DNA from: Rheum nobile
Lineage: Eukaryota > Streptophyta > Magnoliopsida > Caryophyllales > Polygonaceae
NCBI GenBank assembly: GCA_027886185.1
Contig: WOAB01000723.1
Span: 744,001-808,000, forward strand
Direction of reading: 5' to 3'
DNA length: 64,000 nt
The notes beneath the pieces are model-generated. The model worked only from the letters and a program-made list of their open reading frames with translations. It was not told the DNA's origin and ran no database searches. The position numbers and the translations under genes are program-made. Shown here one piece after another: positions 46,095 to 57,405 of the stretch (position 1 is the stretch's first letter; every line of letters begins with the position of its first letter).

Positions 46095-46411
46095 TATGAA
46101 AAGGAAAGATCTGTAGGATAGATTAAGCTAGAGAGATTCAAGCTCTAAGCTTTAATTAATGGATGAGAAACAAGAGAGTGTGGCGGCAAGTCTCTCAAAT
46201 GGAAAGTGTTTCTTACAGCAACAAAAAGTAGGTTAAAGTCAAATATATAGTACCGGTTCAACTAACAAAACCCCCAAACCGGTTCAACAAATTAAATAAA
46301 CCCATACCACATAAATACAAGTAACAAAAGTGAACACCAAATCCCACGCTGTTCTTTGAGCGCCGACTTGACGAACAACAGGCCATAGCGTGTACTTGGT
46401 GGAAGTCTACA
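46095..46411 (-). repeat. 5' LTR of Cop-4
   Basis: Plus-strand start TATGAAAAGG (one G fewer than the partner) and end GGAAGTCTACA, directly next to the PBS at 46094. Confidence 0.85.
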
Positions 46412-46416
46412 AAAAC

Positions 46417-46605
46417 CTTCTCCTAGAGCAAGTCGATCTGATCCATAACACAAGAATTAGTGAGAAAGACCTTTTCTCGGCCCATTCCCAGGGTTGTCGC
46501 CTCATGGCAAAGGATCTCTATCTGGTAGCGTAGTTCTTGGAGTTGTCCACGGTTGAAGCTCCGTCGTAGCTCGGTTGGGACAGCGAAGCTTGAACCTGGT
46601 GCCAT
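46417..46605 (-). pseudogene. Host gene segment right of Cop-4
   Basis: Minus-strand frame with MAPGSSFAVPTELRRSFNRG and QLQELRYQIEILCHEATTLG, then TAG at 46423-46425 and the codons for E-K, which run on into 41370 once Cop-4 is removed. The QLQELR wording is faintly like a QLQ motif, but I would not name a family. The Met at 46605 may be a start or just internal, as intron-like AT-rich sequence lies upstream. Confidence 0.4.
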
Positions 46606-47400
46606 CAGTGCAAATCAACATATTTAAGCAACTAAATGCATAAGAACATATATTTAGCCCATACAGAAATGTACAGTAAAAAAAATAGAACTCGTCCACT
46701 CATTTTCTATGCATTCCTAATCCTTTTTCATACAGATATAGTTGATAACATGACAAATTAGACGCTTAGTATCTAAAAGTAATCTTACATTGCAGTCTAA
46801 CAACATCATGAATCTGGTATTTTTATTTAATCAGCGTGATGCTTTTGTGCTATCATATGATTCTAAAAAACACATAGTATTAAACAACAATTATACTGTT
46901 AGTATATTCCTCCATCTGAAATCTATTTCATCACCAAATTAACTGCTTTTTGACAGTAAAATCCTCTCAAAGGAAAAACGCAACAGGTTTCCATCATAAC
47001 TTAGGTCAAACTATATCATACACCAGATTTGCCTAATACAATAGGGACTTTCATCTACAGAATTAGCTCTTCTGAACCCTTCAAGAAGCTAGAACAAGTG
47101 AAGAAATCAAGAGAAGTAGAAAACAAAGACAATTGTACTAGAGTTCAGGCAACCCGTAAGGAGCCTAACTTGCAACACTAGTGTCATCCTTCACCGACAT
47201 TTTACTGCACATACTAGTTCGATCCTCTTAATTCTCATGTCAGATTTCTTAAACTGCTTATATAACATTACTAGGCAATGCAAGACATACCAAGTATTGC
47301 ATCATAAGCATCATTATCCTTTTTCCTCGCAGTATGCATCATTACACTAACCCAACTGTAGAGATTCACTACTGTAATTCTTAAGTTGGATGATTAGTAG
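46606..47400. other. AT-rich stretch, no gene recognised
   Basis: No repeat structure or coding frame is supported. It is probably host intergenic or intronic DNA between the broken gene and Cop-5. Confidence 0.4.
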
Positions 47401-48025
47401 GCTGACCGATCAAAGCTAAAATTGCAATCATTTGGGCCTCAAGTTTGGGCCAAATAGGAAGGCAAATTTTAGCCCACATCAGGCCGGCCCACTCTTACAT
47501 TCAATTGAAGACAAAAGAGCATAACTGTCCACTTTCTGCAGACAAGCATACGGACAATGCTTTTTCTCCTTTATTGGGTTGACATATAAAAGCACGTTAT
47601 ACCCACAGCTGACCACTAAAATGGGGGAGAACAACACGCACCAGCAGCTAAGTTTTAGGGTTGCCTCTCTTTGCTTCTCTTTGGCTTACAGCTGAGTGCT
47701 CATCAAGAGTTCCCTCAATCCAAAACAAGGAGGAAGAAGTATCAAAAGCTTAGGCTGATCTTTGATCAAAGCCGGCGCCCCTTGGAACTTTGGTTCCATT
47801 GTTGTTGCCATTTTTCAGCTTCTTGAACTTGTCTTATTCCCTTTATAGTAGTGCTTAGATCTTTGCTTGCCCTTCTAGTTTTCTAACCATGTGGTTGTGG
47901 GTAATCTAGTTGAGGCCTCAAATCCTAATTCTTAAACATTTACAGGATTTATAAAAGCTCTATTGTTTTTGTTCTTGTTTATTTCCGCTTTTGATTTCGT
48001 TTTCTATTTGTATTCGATTTCTACA
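47401..48025 (+). repeat. Probable 5' LTR of Cop-5, left edge unresolved
   Basis: The right edge is fixed at CTACA (48021-48025) by the primer binding site TGGTATCAGAGC at 48029-48040. A TATA box TATAAAAG at 47585-47592 and a pyrimidine-rich leader fit an LTR promoter. No 3' LTR partner was found, so the left edge is a guess; a TG lies near 47403 and another near 47612. Confidence 0.45.
47585..47592 (+). promoter_or_regulatory. TATA box of Cop-5 LTR promoter
   Basis: TATAAAAG about 440 bases before the primer binding site. Position relative to the LTR end fits a copia promoter. Confidence 0.4.
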
Positions 48026-48928
48026 AATTGGTATCAGAGCAAAAGGTATATTCAAGCTACGTTTCTATTTTTTGTGGTCTTGTGGGCCTCAAAATCTGAT
48101 TCTAAAGTCTTGAATCTTGTTTTCTTTTGTGTTTAAGGTCGTTTTTTTCCCTCCTGCTATGTTCTGTTTTTTGAAGTTCTTTACCTTCAAAAGCCAGATC
48201 TAAAGCCAAGTAAAGGTCTTCGTATTTAAACCATCTCCTCTAGCTATCTGTTTCCATAGCTTATAGCTCTTGGAAATCAAATCTAAAGTCTTGAGTTGTT
48301 CTCTTTTTCGATCTCTCATCTCTTTGTCTCGCTTGGATATGTTTTTTAAAGCATTGTTGCTCTCAAAATCGGATCTGTTATTGCGAAATAGGGCCACTTC
48401 AAACAACGATCGAGGTTCTCAAAGCATCATTGCATTCGAGACTTAGATCTAAAGTTTTGAAGTCTCGTCTCTGTTTTACGGGATACAAGTCAAGGACTTC
48501 AAGTAAAGAATCTCTTGAAAAACATAGCTTTAATTCCCTAAAGGTTTTTGAACTTCAATCTAAGAGTGTAGCTTGAGAGTAGCTCACAACCTTAGATTTG
48601 TTTTTTCAGTCTTTTCTGTTGTCTTGTTCGTCCCTAAGAACAAACTCGAGATCCCGACAGGCCTTAGTAGCCTTGGATTCGAAATTGTAAAGGGAAGTTG
48701 ACACCCTCTTGAGATTGTGAAATTTCTTTTTCGTGTTCTTTTTAGCTCGATGATTCGAAGTAGGAGTCCAAAATAAATTTGGGTCTTCTCTTTGTCTCTG
48801 AACTCTCGAATTAGTGCCTCAAAAATTAATTTGAAGCTTACTAGTTCGTATTTCTTCTGTTTTATTTAATTGTGGAATCTCGGCTGCTCTTCTAATCTCA
48901 TTCTGATTCTCCTCTTCACTAAAACTCC

Positions 48929-50132
48929 ATGTCTGAGTCCTCTGTTCGTATCAAGCCATTTGATGGCAACTCCGACTTTGCAATATGGCAAGTCAAGATG
49001 AAAGCTATTCAGATTAAGGAGAAATGTTGGCGTGCTATTGAGGAAGATTATCCTACTGACTTTGATGATGCTGCTAAAAAGGAAATGGATCAGATTGCTC
49101 ATTCTGAATTTATGATTCGCTTATCTGATGAAGTAGTTCGTCAAGTGGTCACTATTGACTCTTCCAAGAATCTTTGGAAGGCGTTAAAAGACCTCTTTCG
49201 GGTAAAATCTCTCCCTTCTCGTATTAGCTTGTTGTGTCGCATCTTTAATTTCAAAATGGATGTTTTTGTGTCTCTGAACGATAACTTAGATAGATTTCTT
49301 CGCATGACTCAGGAACTAGAAAGGTGTGATGATAAAATTGTGGATACTCACCAAGCTATGATTTAACTTAATTCACTGCCTTCCCAATTTGATAATTTTA
49401 AAGATGTGATCCAATTTGGTACTGAGGACTTGACTAAAAAGAGGATTGTTGAATCGATTGTTCAGAAAAATGAGATTGTGAAAGTCTTTAAAGGAAAACA
49501 TGATAAAGATACTAAATCTGAGGTTCTATTTTCTAAAGGGAAATAAAAAAACCAGAATAAGAATAAGAAGAAGAAAGATAAGGCTTCTGACTCTTCTAAC
49601 TCTAACTCTGGCTCTGGTGATTCTAAAACTAAAATTGATAAGAAAAATGTTATGTGTCATTATTGTGGTAAACTTGGTCATTATATCACTGAATGTTTCA
49701 AAAGGAAGAAAGATGAATCAAGTAAATCACAGAATGGTACAACTGCTGTTTCTGATGAACTTCTTATGTATGCATATGTGGATGATTTTGATTCTTGGAT
49801 ATTGGATTCTGGTTGCACTATGCATATTACACCTCATAAGCATCATTTTGATTTTCTGCATGAATGTAATGAGGGAGAGGTAAGGTTGGGTGACCATTCC
49901 TCTTTAAAAATCAAAGGCATGGGTAACATTCCTTTCTTGATGCATGATGGGAAGGTTAGGGTGCTCCAACAGGTCAGGTGGGTACCTGATCTTAGGAGGA
50001 ATTTATTATCTGAAAGCATGTTTTATGATCTTGACTGTCATATTCACACTCATAATGGTATTAGAAATGTTTCCATAAATGGAAAAATCTTAATTAAAAG
50101 TGTGAAAAAGAATGGCTTATATCATGTTGTTG
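48929..50132 (+). pseudogene. Cop-5 gag and protease
   Basis: The ATG at 48929 opens MSESSVRIKPFDGNSDFAIW. This is the copia gag core (UBN2 type) up to a TAA at 49364-49366, then continuing LNSLPSQFDNFKDVI in the same frame, with another TAA near 49544. A Lys/Asn-rich stretch and the CCHC knuckle CHYCGKLGHYITEC (about 49655-49696) follow. Protease is SWILDSGCTMHITPHKHHFD (about 49795-49850). The frame is cut by the LINE after GLYHVV. Confidence 0.8.
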
Positions 50133-50329
50133 TTTTTTTTTTTAGCAAAGGTTAAACTTTATTGATAGTGTTAGGAAAAAGGCCTAACGTCCTTAGTTAC
50201 ACGCTTGCTTACTAAGCAAGTAAAACAACAACCATACGATCAAGACAACAAAAGAGCTAAGGAAACACATACACCAATTCATTTACAAAACAAAACAGAA
50301 AAGCACAATACAAATGAAAGGCAATGGAA

Positions 50330-53300
50330 TCAAACATGAAGTCTTCTCCTCATTGCCCTGCCACGCCTTCCTCTCAGCTTAAGCTTGTGCATAATCCTGA
50401 ATTTGCAAGCCTGAATTATGTCTAAAGCACATCCATCAATATCCATAACACCCTCTTGGAAGATAATCTTGTTTCTAAGTCTCCAAGTGTAGTAAATTGT
50501 GCAGATAATGGCCATCAGTTTACTCTTGAAGATGTTATTATCTTTTCTCTGGCAAGCAATAAACCAGTTCCACCATTCAATCAAGCTCCCTTTTGTGACA
50601 CTAATACCCTGCCAACAAAGAACCCTGCCTAGGATTTGCCAAGAGATATTGCAATCAAACCATAGATGCTCCTCTGGTTCCTCAGCTAAACCACACAACA
50701 CACACTTGTTATCACTGATGATACCCCAGCTGAACAGCTTCTGAGCAGTGGGAAGTCTCTTCAAAGTAGCAAGCCAGCAAGTAAATGACCAAATTTTTTA
50801 TTGTGCCCCTGTCCATAGCAAGCCACACCATGGGATAGCAGGCTTGGGAGACTTTAACAGTCCATAAAGTTTAGAACAATCCAAATTGCCATTAGTTTTA
50901 GTGAGTTGCAGCTGCTTAGAATTCTGTGTCAAAGGAAGAAGTTGATCTTTAAGAAGGAGAAGTGTCTTCCAAAGCCAAGAGTCAGTAGGCTTAGGAGACA
51001 CATCCCACACAGATCTTCCCTTCAACACATAATGATTGGCCCACATAGTCCAAATGTTACTCTTGTTAAGAGTGAAATCAAACAGGAGCTTACTGAGTAG
51101 GGTTTTATTCCATGAAAGTAGCTCCTTGAAGTTAAGACCTCCCTTATCAAAATCACAGCAAACATTCTTCCAAGCCACAAGGCTTCTTTTGCCACTAAGC
51201 TCTCCAGACCATAAGAAAGCTCTGCATATACTCTCAATCTGCTTGATCACTTTGATGGGAAGAAGGAGGGACTGCATCCAGAAAGTAAGCACACCTTCAA
51301 TGACTGATCTAATAACTTGTTCTCTTCCAGCATAGGACATCTTTTTGGCCATCTTGGATTGAATAGAGCTCTTAAGTTTATTGAACAGAGGAATGTAATC
51401 ACATACTGTAAGCTTCTTAGAGTGAAGAGGAGTACCCAGGTACCTTATAGGAAAGGTGCCAATAGCAAAGCCAAGTGTACTAATGCAGTCATTCTTGTCA
51501 GCTTCACTAAGGCCTCCAAAGTGTAATGTTGTCTTGGTTTGATTAGCTTTGAGACCAGACTCATCCCCAAAACATGTAAGGCAATTCTTGATGAGAAAAA
51601 GAGTAGTCTTAGAAGGCTTGCAGAAAATCAGAAGGTCATCAGCAAAAGCAAGGGAAACAAGCTGAGCTCTTTTACACTTGGGATGGAAGTGGAAACCTTT
51701 GGTAGTACCGAGCATTTTGAGCTTCATGTCAAGCATTTCCATAACAATAACAAAGAGGAAGGGAGAGAAGGGATCACCTTGCCTCATGCCTCTTTTACCA
51801 GGGAAGAACCCTTTAGATTCACCATTAATAATGATTGAGTAATAAGGAGTAGAGACGAGCTCCATGATCCATGAAATCAACTGCCCAGGAAAATTCAGAT
51901 AAATCATGGCCTCTTTCAAGAAGGTCCAGCTTACACAATCATAGGCTTTCTGTATATCAAGATTAATCATGCATCTAGGAGAAATACCAGTTCTACCATA
52001 TCCCCTCACCAGCTCTTGAGCAACAACAACATTGTGGCAAATAGATCTCCCTGGAATAAAGGCACTTTGGGAGGGGGCAATGACTTTATCAAGGAGGGGT
52101 CTCACTTTGTCAACAAGGATCTTAGAGATGATTTTTAGTGCAGTGTTACAACAAGCAATCGGCCTATACTCCTTTACAAAGAAAGGATCTTTCACTTTTG
52201 GGACAAGGCAAATAAAAGTTGTATTGAGTTGTTTAAGGAGTTTTCCTCTTCTAAAAAACTCACAAACAACCTCACACACTGCATTTCCAATCACACTCCA
52301 TCCCTGTTTGAAAAACCAACTACCAAATCCATCAGGGCTAGGGGATTTAGTGTTACCGATATCAAAGACATCATGTTTAATATCTGCAAAAGAAGGCAGA
52401 CAACAAAGGTCTTGACTATTATCAGCATCAAGTAGGGGGCCTTTGAGAGAAGAAAAAGAACCTGGCCAAATATTGACAGCAGTGCCAAAGAGGTTTCTAT
52501 AAAAGTCAATCACTTCATTCACAATATCTACTTGTTGATCAATAATATTTCCATTGTTATCCTTGAGAGCAAAAATGGAACACTTGGCTTTTCTGATTTT
52601 GATGCTGTTATAGAAGAAGCTAGAAGTCTCTTCACCAAACTTTAACCAGTCAATCTTTGCCTTCTGAGTAACATAACTTTGGAGTTGAGCATACCTACGA
52701 TCAAGATCAGCTTTGGCTTCAGCAACACAGTTCTGCTTATCAGTATTAGAAAAATCATCTTGGAGAACATTATAAGCATCTCTGAGCTTACTAACACACT
52801 CATCAACAAGCAACTCGAGTTTCCTAAATCTGCCATGATGCCATTGTTTAAGAGCTTTTTTAACAGTCTTCAGCTTAGTAACAAGGCCATACTGGGTAGT
52901 GCCATCCACATGAATATTCCAGGCATTAGACATCACTTCCATATAATCATCTTCCTCAGTACAAAAATTATGGAACTTGAAAGGAGCATTTTTAATGGAC
53001 TGAGTAGGATGAAGATTGACAATACCAGGGGAGTGATCAGAGCACAGAGGATCAGCAAAGAAAACAGTGGAGGAAGGAAAGCTAGTGCTCCAAGCATAGC
53101 TAACCATAACTCTGTCCAATTTGCAAGCAATTCTATCCAGACCAGCTTGTTGATTGCTCCAGGTGAAATGAGCACCAGAAAAAGGATGATCAGTGAGGCA
53201 AAGAGAGTGCATAATATCAGCAAGTTCAGTAGAAGGCCTATCAAGGTAGTTCCTGAAATGTATCTTCTCAGTGGAATCAAAGATACAATTGACATCACCA

Positions 53301-53722
53301 ACACAGAGCCAGGCAGCAGAAACATCAGGTTTAATAGAACATAGGTCCCTCCATATATCAGTTCTAGTATTAATGGAATTAGAGCCATAGAGGACAGATA
53401 CATAAAAGCTGGTTTTATTCTGAAGAATAGTCACTTTACCATGAATCATCTGATTAGAGACAAAAATAATATCCACATTGATCACTCTAGGATCCCACAT
53501 AAGCCAGATTCTACCCTTGGAAGAGGAGGTAGCATTGGCAATATATTTCCAAGAGGCCTCTAATGAATTCTTAACAACAAATTCTTTATTAGAAGCAACC
53601 TTAGTTTCCAAAAGTCCAGCAAGACTTATCTTATTTCTCCTAATAAAAGCTCTAACAAGTTTGATTCTAGGGAGAGAGCTAAGCCCCCTAGTATTCCAGA
53701 AATAGCATTTATACTCATCCAT
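50330..53722 (-). pseudogene. LINE ORF2: endonuclease-reverse transcriptase, one nonsense codon
   Basis: Start at 53722 (MDEYKCYFWNTRGLSSLPR), overlapping the ORF1 stop as ATGGATGA. About 1131 codons with a single TAA (50798-50800). Domains in order: APE-type endonuclease (WNTRGL, LLETKV, CVGDVNCI, TWSNQQAGLDRIACKLDRV, SDHSPG), reverse transcriptase (RPIACCNTALKIISKILVDK, AFIPGRSI, DIQKAYDCVSW, GMRQGDPFSPFLFVIVMEML, catalytic FADDLLIFC), and after the stop a zf-RVT domain (IWSFTCWLATLKRLPTAQ, CVLCGLAEEPEEHLWFDC). No RNase H is seen. It cleaves target DNA and copies the LINE RNA by target-primed reverse transcription. The stop would remove only the C-terminal zinc domain. Confidence 0.88.
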
Positions 53723-55106
53723 TAGCTTTGCTTTTAGAGCTGCTACAACTCTTAGTAAGGTTACTAGAGGGAGAAGATGAAGCACCATGACTAACAGTCT
53801 TATTCTGTGACAAATTAGCCCCTTTCCCTTTAGCAGCAGTGCTCTTACTATGCTGGACACCTACTTGTTGAGAATTAGCACTAATCAACTTATCTTGAGA
53901 GGAGCCAGAAGTTCTTCCTTTATCAATATTCTGCTGAGATTTAGCAATAGTCTGCTGAGAATTTATGGCTTGAGCATTAAGACTAGGATCAACATCTTTA
54001 ACAGTAATGACTATAGCACCAGAGGCAACTTCAGAGTTAGTCTTAGGAATCCAAGTCTTCTCAGAGGAAACATGACTGTTGGCTTTAGCTTCAGATTTAT
54101 TTACATGAGGTCGATTCTTGTTTCCTTTGTTGCAATATTTGATAGTGTGACCATAGATTCTGCATTCACTGCAACACCAGGGAAGCCATTCATATTCAAT
54201 TTTCTGCTTGTAGACCTTGCTGTTAGGTCCCTGCAAACAGACCTCAGTTCTAGCTGCTTCTAGAGCAGGTATTTCAATCAACAATCTACCATAAGAGAGT
54301 CTACGTTTTATCGCTGTGATGTTGTCCATGCAAACAGGGATACCAATCATACTACCAATGACGCTAAGCATATGTGTGGAGAAGAAGATCGGATCCAAAT
54401 CAGGCAGAATAATCCACACAGGAACCCGATGAAAACTAGACCAAGACATAGCCATTCCAGTGCACCACTGTTGAAGAGCTAAAGGCTTACCACCACCAAC
54501 CAGCCAAGGTCCATGATCCAAGACCCAATCAATGTGCTCCTTCTCTTGAAATTGGAAGATCCAGATTCCACTAGCTTTAACCTGGATCTTAGGAGAGGGA
54601 ATCATCCATAATTTCTTCACAAAAGCCTCCATGACTCCTATGGTGATTGGATCGCCGATGACTGGTCTAATCATCACAAATTTCCATTGATCAACCTCCT
54701 GTTGAACCTCCTCTATAGAAAATGTATAAATCTCCCTATTCGTAAGCTCAATATGATTCAGTTTTGTATCAACCGAAAATTTCATGTTTCCAGTAAGCGC
54801 TTCTAAGAACGAAGGCTTCGATTTGGATTTAGGCACAGAATTATCATCAACAAGTACCGATGATTTCAGATTCATCAATTTAGAAGGATGACGCTCTTTT
54901 GCAATCAGAACATCAACAGGAATGGAAAGAGATTTTGCAGATTCAACATCAGAATTCAAAGTCGTTATCGTCGTGTTCTCCAAGTTACCTGAATTTGGCG
55001 GATTGAAATCAATTGGAGTCTCAACAACACCTACTATGGGAATCCTTGCTTGTTTCCGTGAATTACGAGTCATCACGCCCCCTTCCGGTACTACCGGAGC
55101 CATCAC
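53715..55106 (-). CDS. LINE ORF1: DUF4283-type nucleic-acid-binding protein with zinc knuckle
   Basis: Intact 463-residue frame opening MMAPVVPEGGVMTRNSRKQA. The middle part (REIYTFSIEEVQQEVDQWKF to RRLSYGRLLIEIPALEAART) matches the plant LINE ORF1 layout with a DUF4283-like RNA-binding fold and a conserved WVLDHGPWLVGG block. It is followed by a CX2CX4HX4C knuckle, CSECRIYGHTIKYC, and a Ser/Lys-rich tail. It should coat LINE RNA. The stop TGA shares bases with the ORF2 start, suggesting reinitiation. The alternative start at the second Met makes little difference. Confidence 0.82.
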   Translation of the reverse strand: MMAPVVPEGGVMTRNSRKQARIPIVGVVETPIDFNPPNSGNLENTTITTLNSDVESAKSLSIPVDVLIAKERHPSKLMNLKSSVLVDDNSVPKSKSKPSFLEALTGNMKFSVDTKLNHIELTNREIYTFSIEEVQQEVDQWKFVMIRPVIGDPITIGVMEAFVKKLWMIPSPKIQVKASGIWIFQFQEKEHIDWVLDHGPWLVGGGKPLALQQWCTGMAMSWSSFHRVPVWIILPDLDPIFFSTHMLSVIGSMIGIPVCMDNITAIKRRLSYGRLLIEIPALEAARTEVCLQGPNSKVYKQKIEYEWLPWCCSECRIYGHTIKYCNKGNKNRPHVNKSEAKANSHVSSEKTWIPKTNSEVASGAIVITVKDVDPSLNAQAINSQQTIAKSQQNIDKGRTSGSSQDKLISANSQQVGVQHSKSTAAKGKGANLSQNKTVSHGASSSPSSNLTKSCSSSKSKANG

Positions 55107-55192
55107 CGACGAGAAATCGGAACCAGAGTTCTCAGTCGCCGATGAAGAAGAGAGAGAGCGAAACTTACTGGTAAGCTTATATCATGTTGTTG

Positions 55193-57400
55193 GTAGTCCT
55201 GTTTTGTCTAGTTCTTCTGCTGAATTGAATGTTTGCATGAATATGCATCATACTAAATTGTGGCATGCTAGGCTAGGACATATAGGAAACAGAGGGCTTC
55301 ATTATCTGTTCAAACATGGTCACTTTGATCAAAAGCCCTTAGATTTAAAAATTTGTGAAAATTGCATTTTTGGAAAACAAGTTAAATCCAGATTTAGTAA
55401 GTCATCCTTTGTTGCTCAAAAGCCTTTAGAATATGTACATACAGACCTATGGGGTCCGGCCCAAGTGGATACTATAGGTGGAAGGAAATATTTTCTTTCA
55501 ATTATAAACCACTATTCAAGAAAGGTTTGGGTGTACTTATTAAAGGCCAAAAGTGACACATTTGACAACTTTAAGTTTTGGAAAACTAAGGTCGAGGGTG
55601 AAACTGATTTCAAAGTGAAATGTCTTCGAACAGATAATGGTCTAGAATTCTACAATCATGATTTTGATCATTTTTGTCATGTTAATGGTATTAAGAGACA
55701 CTTAACTGTGCCAGACACACCTCAGCAGAATGGCACTGCTGAGAGAATGAACAGAACCTTGCTTGAAAAGGCAAGGTGCATACTCATTAGTGCAGGGATG
55801 AAACACTCCCTTTGGGGTGAGGTAGTCATCACTGCTTCATACCTAATAAACAGATCCCCTTGCTCTGCCATTGGTTTTAAAACTCCACAAGAGTTGTGGA
55901 GTGGAACCAAGCCAAGTCTAGCTCACTTAAGACCTTTTGGGTGCATAGCTTATGCCCAACAATCTGATGGAAAGTTAAACCCTAGGGCCCAAAAGTGTGT
56001 TATGCTTGGTTATCCTAAAGGGGTAAAAGGCTACAAATTATTACTCATACAACCAGGTGGGTATAGAGTAATAATTAGTAGAGATGTCACTTTGAATGAA
56101 AGTGAGTTTTATTTTAAAAATCGTCTAACTGCTTCTTTTTAGAATTTAGACAGGTCCGATGAAACTCACTTCTATATTCCAAGTGCTCCTACCGTGCCTC
56201 TTGAGGAAGAGTTTGATATTGGTTATTCTCCTGAACCATTGTCTTCTGAAAACTCTATGCATTCTGGAAGTTCTAGCAATTCTGGATTTTCTAATGAGCA
56301 AGAAAATGTTCAATCAAGTACTGAAGCGCAATTGGATGTGCAGCCTCACCAATTAGGCGGGCAAGTAAGTAACCATTCTCCTCATTTTTCATCTTCTCAT
56401 ATCCCCGGTGAAATCACATCTTCTTCTGTCCCTTCTTCTTCTGAAAATCTTGAAGTTGGGCCTTTTGTTGAAGTGCCAAAACTGTCTAATTATCAATTGA
56501 CTAGAGATAGGGTTCCCCGTGAGAGGATCCCTAATAGGAGATATTATGACAATGAGGTTCAGTTTGCTTTTATGATTGCTGAGGTCTTGAATGCGTATAC
56601 TCCTAATCTATTTGAACATGCCGTTAAATGTGTTCATGCTAAATTCTGTAATATTGCTATGGATGAGGAAATAGATTCCATGTTAAGACTTGGCAATTAG
56701 TGCCTAAACCTGAAAATGCTATGACTATTGACTACAAATGGATCTATAAACTCAAAGATGGTGTGAAACCTGGGGACCAACCTAGATACAAAGCTAGGTT
56801 GGTTGCTAAGGGATTCACCCAAAAAGAAGGTGAAGATTATAATGAAATTTTTGCACCTGTTGTGAAATGTAAGACCTTGAGGTTATTGATTGCTATGGCT
56901 GCAGTTTATGACTATGAAATTGAGCAAATGGATGTTAAAACTGCTTTTCTGCATGGTGACCTAAATGAAACTATTTATATGAAACAACCTAAGGGATTTG
57001 TGGATAAATCAAAGCCTAATCATGTATGCTTGTTAAAGAAATCCATATATGGCTTGAAGCAGTCCCCTAGGCAGTGAAATATTAAATTTGACAAATGCAT
57101 GAAAAAACTAGGTTTTACCATGAGTAGCTATGACCCTTGTCTTTATTTCAAATCTGTCAATTCTGATTGTCCCTTGTATGTTGATGATATTCTCCTTGTT
57201 TGCAAGTCAAAGGGAAAATTTTCTAATGTTAAAGTATCCTTAAAGCATTTCTTTGACATGAAGGATTTGGGCCCTGCCCAAAGAATTCTTGGTATAAGAA
57301 TTGTTAGAAATAGATCTAAACATCAAATTTTTCTTTCTCAAAGTGATTATTTGTTGAAAGTTCTTGAAAGGTTTAAGGTTTCAAATGTTAAAACTTCTCC
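55193..57400 (+). pseudogene. Cop-5 pol: GAG-pre-integrase, integrase and RT
   Basis: Resumes after the LINE with GSPVLSSSSAELNV, then LWHARLGHIGNRGLHYLF and CENCIFGKQVKSRF (zinc site), integrase YVHTDLWGPAQVDT, LRTDNGLEFYNH and QQNGTAERMNRTL with all three acidic residues visible. A TAG occurs at 56140. The linker is Ser-rich. A break at 56698 leads to RT: DYKWIYKLKDG, KTAFLHGDLNETIYMKQ, YGLKQSPRQ then TGA for Trp, and LYVDDILLVCKSK. It ends at TATTC, the duplication of the solo LTR. Confidence 0.82.
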
Positions 57401-57405
57401 TATTC

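Larger units (their letters stand above)
41376..46411 (-). mobile_element. Cop-4: complete Ty1/copia element, minus strand
   Basis: LTRs 41376-41693 (318 bp) and 46095-46411 (317 bp), flanked by AAAAC (41371-41375 and 46412-46416). The PBS complement GCTCTGATACCA (46083-46094) abuts the 5' LTR, and the PPT complement TTCCCCCCTC (41694-41703) abuts the 3' LTR. These limits imply LTR ends TG...TA in element orientation instead of TG...CA. It lies inside the host gene of 41231/46417. The LTRs differ at about ten positions. Confidence 0.88.
50133..55174 (-). mobile_element. L1-like LINE, near full length, minus strand
   Basis: 5042 bp flanked by the 18-bp duplication GCTTATATCATGTTGTTG (50115-50132 and 55175-55192). 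A short poly-T run right after the left duplication (50133-50143) is the poly-A tail seen from the plus strand. It contains ORF1 (55106-53715) and ORF2 (53722-50330). It is inserted in Cop-5 protease/GAG-pre-integrase. The duplicated ends are identical, so the insertion looks fairly recent. Confidence 0.92.

Noticed and set aside
46606..47400. Further exons of the split host gene or PA domain
   Set aside because: I looked for open frames with splice signals on the minus strand and saw none that could be supported.
52679..53344. 221-residue open frame on the plus strand
   Set aside because: It is antisense to the LINE ORF2 endonuclease/RT coding region and has no independent domain; a shadow frame.
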